A stretch of 64,000 nt of DNA from Salminus brasiliensis. Taxonomy: Eukaryota > Chordata > Actinopteri > Characiformes > Bryconidae. Numbering within the stretch: the first letter of the stretch is position 1; each line of letters begins with the position of its first letter. Below the pieces are notes generated by a model, which had not been told where the DNA came from, searched no databases, and worked only from the letters and a program-made list of their open reading frames with translations. This document shows, piece by piece, positions 59,901-64,000 of this stretch. The stretch is from NCBI RefSeq assembly GCF_030463535.1, contig NC_132891.1:8031122-8095121 (forward strand), given 5' to 3'. The position numbers and the translations under genes are program-made.

Positions 59901-62900
59901 AATGTAATAAGCTAATTCCTTTTCCTTTGTTTTTCAGAACATTCAACTGGGCTCTGTCCATGGGTGGGAAGGTGCCAGTGTCTGAGGGACTGGAGCACCC
60001 TGAGCTGCCTGATGGGACAGGGGAGTTCCTTGATGCTTGGCTGATGCTAGTGGAGAAGATGGTGAATCCCAGCACAGTATTGGACTCTCCCCACTCTCTG
60101 CCTGCAAAGGTGCCTGGAGCAACCTCCACAACACCACAGTTCAGTGCCCTGCGTTTCCTCATTGTTACCCAAAAGGTGAGAATAAATAAATAAATAAATC
60201 CAATGCGAAAGTGCATTCCTATAAAGTTCTCATTTAGATTTGTTAGTATAACAAAATCACAAAAGAAATGCATGGTGGATCGATCTGAAGGTTAAAATCG
60301 TCTCTATGCTTTATGCATTTTTCATAAAATAATTACACCCCTCATGAGCATGCATAATAGAAATGCACAAGAACACTTGTTTCACAACTTGTGTTTGACA
60401 CCCAGGCTGCATTTAACTGCATCCGCAACCTCTGGAATCGTAAGCCACTGAAGGTCTATGGCGGGCGCATGGCAGAGTCCATGCTTGCCATCCTTTGTCA
60501 CATCCTGCGTGGAGAGCCAATCATCCAGGAGAGACTGGCCAAGGAGAGAGAAGGCACCTCTCGCACTGATGAGGATACTAGCTCTTCTGGCACAGGAGCG
60601 GCTAATGCAGGCACAGGAACTGGTGGACCAGTGGGAGAGGGTGCATCTGGGGCTGGAACAGGCACTGCTGGTACAGCTAGTGGCTCTACGGAAGAAGGGA
60701 GCAACTCCACACCCCGCCGGGAACCCCAGGTCAACCAGGCTCAACTCACGCAGGTAAAGGGCAAATATGTATTGTCTGAAGTTGATAGTCATAAATTGTG
60801 GTAAAGTTCCCACAGTTCTGACTGACTGTCCTGTTTCTAGCTAATGGACATGGGCTTCTCCAGAGAGCATGCCATGGAGGCATTGCTTAACACCACCACC
60901 ATGGAGCAGGCCACGGAGTACCTGCTTACTCACCCACCACCACTCCTCAGTGCTGCAGTTAGGGTAAGACACCATGACAATTTTACTTAGTGCTCACTGG
61001 ACTGCCTCAGACATACAGAGACAAGAATAGACGTGCATACACTATGTTAGGTTTCTAATTAGTTACTTGGGCTGTGTCACTGTAGGAATTCACCATGTCT
61101 GAAGAGGACCAGATGATGAGGGCCATCGCCATGTCTCTGGGTCAAGAAGTCAGCATGGAGCAACGCTCAGACTCTCCTGAGGTGGGCAGATAGGTACACA
61201 CAGATGTACACATATGCATACACACTTATACTGAACTGTTATATTGTAAATTCTGTAGTCCGTTTTTCTTTGGTCGTCTAGTGTTTTGAAATTGCAGTCT
61301 AGGTGCTGTGATTAGACCAGTGCACATGCCTCATAGAAACACATGTAAAACACATTGTGTCCTCTATATCACTGCCTTCATGACCATTATGAGAGACAGC
61401 ATTCTCATTAGTAATCCTATTGCTGTGTGTGTTTGTGTTTTCAGGAAGCTGCACGCAGGCGCGAGGAAGAGGAGAGAAGAGCACGAGAACGAGCCGAAGA
61501 AGAGGAAGCGCGCTGCCTGGAGCGTTTTCTGGAGGCTGAACCCCTGGACAGCGCTGAGCTCCATGCCTTCACTGACACCATGCTTCCAGGTTGCTTTCAT
61601 CTGTTAGATGAGTTGCCAGACACTGTCTACCGTCTCTGTGACCTGCTCATGACTGCTATCAAGAGAAACGGCCCTGAGTATCGAGACCTAATCCTTCGCC
61701 AGGTTGTCAACCAGGTCAGCCGTGCAGCCATACATATGTAACACTTTTCCACTTGCCATTTCCCTCTACAAATAAGGCCAAACAGTTAACAATTACATCC
61801 TTCCTTTCAAAGTTAGACTGTTCCCTCATATTCCTTTGTGATGTAGGTGTGGGATGCTGCTGACGTGCTGATAAAGGCTGCTGTGCCACTTACCACCAGT
61901 GACACTAAAACCGTGTCTGAGTGGACAAGACAGATGGTAACCCTGCCCCAGGCCTCCAACTTGGCCACCCGCATTCTGCTGCTCACGCTACTGTTTGAGG
62001 TATGTACTGCTGCCCTTTGTAGGTTTCTCTAGCTCAAACAAGGATTCTGTGGGCATAACCAGAGTTCTGTATATTTTACTACAAACATCATGCTAATGTC
62101 TCATACAGGCGCATAAATGCATACACATTGCCTCCCTCTGTGGGTGTGCTGCAATGAACATGTTGTGTTGTAGGAGCTGAAGCTGTCATGTGCACGGATC
62201 GTGGAGAGCAGTGGTGTTCTGTCTGTGCTGATTAAGCTTCTGGAGGTGGTTCAGCCTTGTCTGCAGGCTGCCAAGGAACAGAAAGACATCCAGACACCCA
62301 AGTAAGTGCCAGCCGCCATGTGCCTGTGGCTAGGACTGGTCACAGAAATATTGTAACCCATTGCCAGCTTGGGAATTTATAGCTGAAGAATCTTTTAAAT
62401 GACTACAAACTGTCTTATTCCACTTTGTGAATGTTAACTGGATGCAATTTTCTTGTCTGTGTAGGTGGATCACTCCAGTGCTCTTGCTCATCGACTTTTA
62501 TGAGAAAATGGCTGTCTCCTCCAAACGAAGAGCCCAGATGAACAAGGTTTGTTCAGATAAAATGCTGTCTGTAACCTAGATGTTTGGGACTCCTGTTAAA
62601 GTTCATGCAAACAATTATTTGAAAAACAATTTTTTTTCACTGTTTAGTACCTGCAGCCTAATGGGAATAATTGGCGCTGGTTTGATGACCGTTCAGGCCG
62701 CTGGTGCAGCTACAGTGCCAGTAATAACAGCACAATAGACTCCGCCTGGAGGGCGGGTGAGACCAGTGTCCGCTTCACTGCAGGCAGGAGGAGATACACT
62801 GTACAGTTCAACACCATGGTGCAGGTAACCACTGATCAGAAGTTTATATTACATATTAATGCCTACTATCTACCTTAAAGCGTGATGCAGGTTTCTTGAA

Positions 62901-64000
62901 TTTCGGTCAATGCCTTTTGGAAGCATTCACATTAATGCTTTGCATTATTTGCATTTCTACTTGGCTCAAAGAATTGTGCCATAACTGTGATGCTGATGTG
63001 CTACATGTCTTCCTGATTTTAAACTTGCCTTTTTACTTTTCCCCTCTCCTGTTCTTTCGGTTTCATGCAGGTAAATGAGGAGACCGGCAATAGGAGGCCT
63101 GTGATGCTGACGGTACAAAGAGTGCCTCGCACACCCAAGCCCACTAAATCTGGCAATGCGGCAGACTCTGAGCGAGAAGAGGGTGAGCAAAGGGCCAAGG
63201 CTGAGGAGACCCAGACTGATACAGGTGAGGACTAGCACTGTACTGCTTCCTTTCATTCTTCATACTGCAGCTCAGTTTGGTTGTACTCTTGCTTCAGGAT
63301 TATTTATTGCTTCTTTAAGAATGGCTGTTAAAGCAGATGTTGCTGTTAAAGCAGATGTTAGTCACTCTGGGTTGTTTAGACAGTAAAGGGGGAAAAGATT
63401 AATTCCTGTTTTGTTTTTTTTTTGTTTTTTTTGTTGTTTTTTTTCCCCTTCACAGATTCTACATCTGTTGCTGTGGAGATGGCACCCCCTAAAGAGGAAG
63501 CAGAACAGAAGGAGTCTTCCTCATCTGTCCCCACCCTCCCAGTGGCTTCTCAGGACACATCTTCTGGATCTGGTGCAGGGATTATGGTGCAGGGTCTGTC
63601 AGAGGAAATGACCACGGTTCTGATACGTGCCTGCGTCAGCATGATCAGCGTCCCTGTTGATCCAGACACGCTACACGCCACGCTGCGTTTGTGCCTGCGC
63701 CTTACTCGCACACATCACTATGCCATGATGTTCGCCGAACTCAAGAGCACGCGTATGATCCTGGGTCTCACACAGAGTTCTGGCTTCAATGGCTTTACGC
63801 CACTTGTCACGCTACTCTTCCGCCACATTATCGAGGACCCAGCCACGCTGCGGCATACCATGGAAAAGGTGATGAGGATTCATTTAGCCACTTGCGTACA
63901 TCATTTATGTTCAGTTGTTTTTTTTAGGTATATTCCATATATGGTAACAATGTTTGCTTCTCCATGTTTTTCTTGTCTCAGGTGGTGCGCTCTGCAGTTA
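47893..64000 (+). CDS. huwe1: HUWE1 E3 ubiquitin ligase, N-terminal ~1,930 residues (partial)
   Basis: HUWE1 (ARF-BP1/Mule) is a very large HECT-type E3 ligase of nucleus and cytoplasm that ubiquitinates p53, MCL1, MYC family proteins, histones and many unassembled or damaged proteins. Here 39 complete exons and the start of a 40th join in one frame from [15 protein letters not shown]. In order: the N-terminal armadillo-like region (DUF908, about residues 90-370; DUF913, about 425-815), a Ser/Pro-rich linker (497-532), the acidic stretch [12 protein letters not shown] near 770, a UBA domain (about 1399-1432), a UIM-like helix (about 1445-1465), and a WWE domain (about 1682-1760). Similarity to the mammalian protein as I remember it is very high throughout. 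The BH3 region and catalytic HECT domain (C-terminal, in a protein of about 4,370 residues) lie beyond the right edge. No frame break was seen. Oddities: a GC-AG intron 18, and an antisense Tc1 in intron 13. Confidence 0.97.
48038..48136 (+). CDS. huwe1: huwe1 coding exon 2
   Basis: Residues 16-48, phase 0-0. Includes [18 protein letters not shown]. Acceptor CTCCCTCAG, donor GTGATT. Confidence 0.95.
48222..48428 (+). CDS. huwe1: huwe1 coding exon 3
   Basis: Residues 49-117, phase 0-0. Begins [17 protein letters not shown] and ends [17 protein letters not shown]908 starts here. Confidence 0.96.
48917..49069 (+). CDS. huwe1: huwe1 coding exon 4
   Basis: Residues 118-168, phase 0-0. [20 protein letters not shown] followed by the [14 protein letters not shown] helix pair of the armadillo-like solenoid. 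Confidence 0.96.
49355..49417 (+). CDS. huwe1: huwe1 coding exon 5
   Basis: Residues 169-189 ([20 protein letters not shown] plus T), phase 0-0, donor GTAAGC. Confidence 0.95.
49545..49622 (+). CDS. huwe1: huwe1 coding exon 6
   Basis: Residues 190-215, phase 0-0. [17 protein letters not shown] and a charged end; donor GTATAA. Confidence 0.95.
49783..49830 (+). CDS. huwe1: huwe1 coding exon 7
   Basis: Residues 216-231 ([16 protein letters not shown]), a 48-nt exon, phase 0-0. Confidence 0.95.
49917..50085 (+). CDS. huwe1: huwe1 coding exon 8
   Basis: Residues 232-287 plus one base of 288. Contains MLLFT-type helix [20 protein letters not shown]; donor GTGAGT. Confidence 0.95.
50204..50304 (+). 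CDS. huwe1: huwe1 coding exon 9
   Basis: Residues 288-321, beginning [20 protein letters not shown]; ends in phase 0 at GTGAGA. Confidence 0.95.
50509..50659 (+). CDS. huwe1: huwe1 coding exon 10
   Basis: Residues 322-371 plus one base. Contains [20 protein letters not shown]; donor GTAAGA. End of DUF908. Confidence 0.95.
50767..50894 (+). CDS. huwe1: huwe1 coding exon 11
   Basis: Residues 372-414. Contains [20 protein letters not shown]; the donor GTTTGT is weak but preserves phase 0. Confidence 0.94.
51315..51455 (+). CDS. huwe1: huwe1 coding exon 12
   Basis: Residues 415-461, preceded by a long T run and [24 protein letters not shown] opens DUF913. Confidence 0.96.
51582..51687 (+). CDS. 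huwe1: huwe1 coding exon 13
   Basis: Residues 462-496 plus one base. [20 protein letters not shown] then an acidic TEDMDTDMD end; donor GTCAGT, phase 1. Confidence 0.93.
51905..52240 (-). mobile_element. Decayed Tc1-like relic in huwe1 intron 13
   Basis: The minus strand reads [11 protein letters not shown], the Tc1 LWGC block, followed by diverged fragments and frame breaks. It belongs to a different, older family than the adjacent element at 52600. Edges are approximate. Confidence 0.5.
52600..54235 (-). mobile_element. Nearly complete Tc1 transposon in huwe1 intron 13
   Basis: The element is 1,636 bp. It begins CAGTGCATCCGGAAAGTATT after TA (52598-52599) and ends in the reverse complement at 54235 before TA (54236-54237), the Tc1 target duplication. 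The inverted terminal repeats are about 210 bp and almost identical. Both outer and inner ends carry a GAAAGTATTCAC / AAGTATTCAC motif, the IR/DR arrangement. It lies antisense to huwe1, 322 bp upstream of exon 14. The near-identical arms and single visible lesion suggest a young insertion. Confidence 0.95.
52817..53836 (-). pseudogene. Tc1 transposase with one premature stop
   Basis: A 340-codon minus-strand reading frame, broken only by TAA at 53510-53512 (codon 109). Upstream are two helix-turn-helix regions ([32 protein letters not shown]). Downstream is the DDE catalytic core: [65 protein letters not shown]. The DD34E triad is intact, and the frame ends in KGGSTKY. Full-length Tc1 transposases are about 340 residues. 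Because of the stop, only a 108-residue N-terminal piece could be made from the natural start. Confidence 0.93.
54299..54315. repeat. Poly-G tract
   Basis: Seventeen consecutive G residues in huwe1 intron 13, between the Tc1 element and exon 14. They could form G-quadruplexes in the transcript. Confidence 0.9.
54558..54665 (+). CDS. huwe1: huwe1 coding exon 14 (phase-1 symmetric)
   Basis: Residues 497-532 plus one base. A low-complexity Ser/Pro/Ala linker ([18 protein letters not shown]). At 108 nt it could be skipped without changing the frame, since exons 13 and 15 share phase 1. It is the least conserved stretch of the N-terminal part. Acceptor TTACTGCAG, donor GTAAAT. Confidence 0.85.
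54805..54906 (+). CDS. huwe1: huwe1 coding exon 15
   Basis: Residues 533-566 plus one base. [20 protein letters not shown] then [12 protein letters not shown]; donor GTAAGA. Confidence 0.95.
55030..55110 (+). CDS. huwe1: huwe1 coding exon 16
   Basis: Residues 567-593 plus one base ([20 protein letters not shown] then GPSLFLL); donor GTAAGC. Confidence 0.95.
55997..56103 (+). CDS. huwe1: huwe1 coding exon 17
   Basis: Residues 594-629. [20 protein letters not shown] followed by [10 protein letters not shown]; donor GTGAGT. Confidence 0.96.
56516..56693 (+). CDS. huwe1: huwe1 coding exon 18 (GC donor)
   Basis: Residues 630-688 plus one base. Ends [10 protein letters not shown]. The only donor that keeps the frame is GCAAGT at 56694, a GC-AG intron. 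Confidence 0.93.
56857..56948 (+). CDS. huwe1: huwe1 coding exon 19
   Basis: Residues 689-719 ([20 protein letters not shown] onward); acceptor TTTTGCAG, donor GTAGAG. Confidence 0.95.
57059..57261 (+). CDS. huwe1: huwe1 coding exon 20
   Basis: Residues 720-786 plus two bases. [20 protein letters not shown], then the acidic cluster [12 protein letters not shown] and a Gln-rich end ([13 protein letters not shown]). Confidence 0.94.
57427..57484 (+). CDS. huwe1: huwe1 coding exon 21
   Basis: Residues 787-806 ([19 protein letters not shown]); donor GTAAGT. Confidence 0.95.
57695..57871 (+). CDS. huwe1: huwe1 coding exon 22
   Basis: Residues 807-865, phase 0-0. [20 protein letters not shown]; end of DUF913. 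Confidence 0.96.
58002..58247 (+). CDS. huwe1: huwe1 coding exon 23
   Basis: Residues 866-947, phase 0-0. [20 protein letters not shown] through [15 protein letters not shown]. Confidence 0.96.
58356..58489 (+). CDS. huwe1: huwe1 coding exon 24
   Basis: Residues 948-991 plus two bases. [20 protein letters not shown]; donor GTCAGC. Confidence 0.95.
58585..58688 (+). CDS. huwe1: huwe1 coding exon 25
   Basis: Residues 992-1026 plus one base. [20 protein letters not shown] then a variable Ser/Ala-rich end. Confidence 0.93.
58938..59126 (+). CDS. huwe1: huwe1 coding exon 26
   Basis: Residues 1027-1089 plus one base. Includes [20 protein letters not shown] and [12 protein letters not shown]; donor GTCAGT. 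Confidence 0.94.
59414..59630 (+). CDS. huwe1: huwe1 coding exon 27
   Basis: Residues 1090-1161 plus two bases. [20 protein letters not shown] and the [17 protein letters not shown] end. Confidence 0.96.
59725..59847 (+). CDS. huwe1: huwe1 coding exon 28
   Basis: Residues 1162-1202 plus two bases. [20 protein letters not shown]; donor GTGAGT. Confidence 0.95.
59938..60175 (+). CDS. huwe1: huwe1 coding exon 29
   Basis: Residues 1203-1282. [20 protein letters not shown] through [12 protein letters not shown]; phase 0 end. Confidence 0.96.
60406..60753 (+). CDS. huwe1: huwe1 coding exon 30
   Basis: Residues 1283-1398, phase 0-0. Conserved start [20 protein letters not shown] and [16 protein letters not shown], then a long Gly/Thr/Ala-rich linker that looks expanded compared with the mammalian protein as I recall it, ending [12 protein letters not shown]. 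Confidence 0.94.
60841..60963 (+). CDS. huwe1: huwe1 coding exon 31 (UBA domain)
   Basis: Residues 1399-1439. [20 protein letters not shown] then [11 protein letters not shown]: the MGF loop and two following helices of a UBA ubiquitin-binding domain. Confidence 0.96.
61086..61181 (+). CDS. huwe1: huwe1 coding exon 32 (UIM)
   Basis: Residues 1440-1471. [18 protein letters not shown] has the acidic patch-Ala-Ser pattern of a ubiquitin-interacting motif. Confidence 0.95.
61445..61714 (+). CDS. huwe1: huwe1 coding exon 33
   Basis: Residues 1472-1561. A highly charged Arg/Glu helix ([20 protein letters not shown]), then [20 protein letters not shown]. Confidence 0.95.
61847..61999 (+). CDS. huwe1: huwe1 coding exon 34
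   Basis: Residues 1562-1612, phase 0-0. [20 protein letters not shown] through [13 protein letters not shown]. Confidence 0.96.
62174..62301 (+). CDS. huwe1: huwe1 coding exon 35
   Basis: Residues 1613-1654 plus two bases. [20 protein letters not shown]; donor GTAAGT. Confidence 0.95.
62465..62546 (+). CDS. huwe1: huwe1 coding exon 36
   Basis: Residues 1655-1682. [20 protein letters not shown] then RRAQMNK; donor GTTTGT is weak but keeps the frame. Confidence 0.95.
62648..62824 (+). CDS. huwe1: huwe1 coding exon 37 (WWE domain)
   Basis: Residues 1683-1741. [20 protein letters not shown], with the paired Trp residues, and [20 protein letters not shown]: the body of the WWE domain, a fold that in related proteins binds poly-ADP-ribose. 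Confidence 0.97.
63071..63224 (+). CDS. huwe1: huwe1 coding exon 38
   Basis: Residues 1742-1792 plus one base. Last WWE strand ([20 protein letters not shown]), then a variable charged linker. Confidence 0.94.
63456..63868 (+). CDS. huwe1: huwe1 coding exon 39
   Basis: Residues 1793-1930. A variable acidic/Ser-rich start, then the conserved [40 protein letters not shown] and HTMEK. Confidence 0.95.
63982..64000 (+). CDS. huwe1: huwe1 coding exon 40 (cut by window edge)
   Basis: Starts after TTGTCTCAG; six codons VVRSAV are visible, in phase with exon 39. Confidence 0.9.

Overview
The window is nuclear DNA of a teleost fish. Introns are short with canonical boundaries, Tc1/mariner-type relics and MITE-like palindromes are dense, dinucleotide microsatellites are common, and two vertebrate genes can be read exon by exon. 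The exact species cannot be fixed from the sequence; the repeat content would fit an otophysan fish (inference only).

Layout. About 1-31.4 kb holds no gene I can support. It is AT-rich sequence with repeats: two long-TIR palindromes near 2 kb, a dead Tc1-like transposase at 7.2-8.1 kb, a nested pair of elements at 11.7-13.2 kb, an interrupted Tc1-like relic at 14.4-15.6 kb, a nearly complete but dead Tc1-like element at 18.2-19.6 kb, and a few unique, repeat-free blocks that look like conserved non-coding candidates. At 31.4-32.6 kb two well-spliced, phase-compatible segments suggest a small plus-strand gene of unknown identity. At 32.9-36.1 kb, on the minus strand and tail-to-tail with it, lies complete tmem107 (five coding exons, 140 codons), the tetraspan protein of the ciliary transition zone. 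Its third intron has U12-type splice signals and carries an interstitial telomeric repeat. About 36.8-40.7 kb is repeat-rich again (SINE-like, a degenerate ACCAGC-type minisatellite).

From about 40.7 kb to the right edge is the 5' part of huwe1 (plus strand), the giant HECT-type E3 ubiquitin ligase. There is a CpG-rich first exon with a TCTCGCGAGA promoter motif, a 6.9-kb first intron containing a second CpG-rich block, a 50-nt second non-coding exon, then the start codon at 47893 and 39 complete coding exons plus the first 19 nt of the 40th. All 39 join without a frame break to about 1,930 residues, covering the N-terminal armadillo-like region (DUF908/DUF913), UBA, UIM and WWE domains. The HECT domain lies beyond the window. 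Intron 13 carries a 1.6-kb antisense Tc1 transposon whose transposase has a single visible nonsense codon, and intron 18 is of the GC-AG type.

The two recognised genes are not known to work in one pathway: tmem107 acts at the cilium gate and huwe1 in protein turnover. I found no tRNA, rRNA, CRISPR or prokaryotic system. The points most worth a second look are the unidentified small gene, the U12 intron and telomeric repeat in tmem107, the uORFs in the huwe1 leader, and the almost intact Tc1 next to an in-frame, skippable huwe1 exon.
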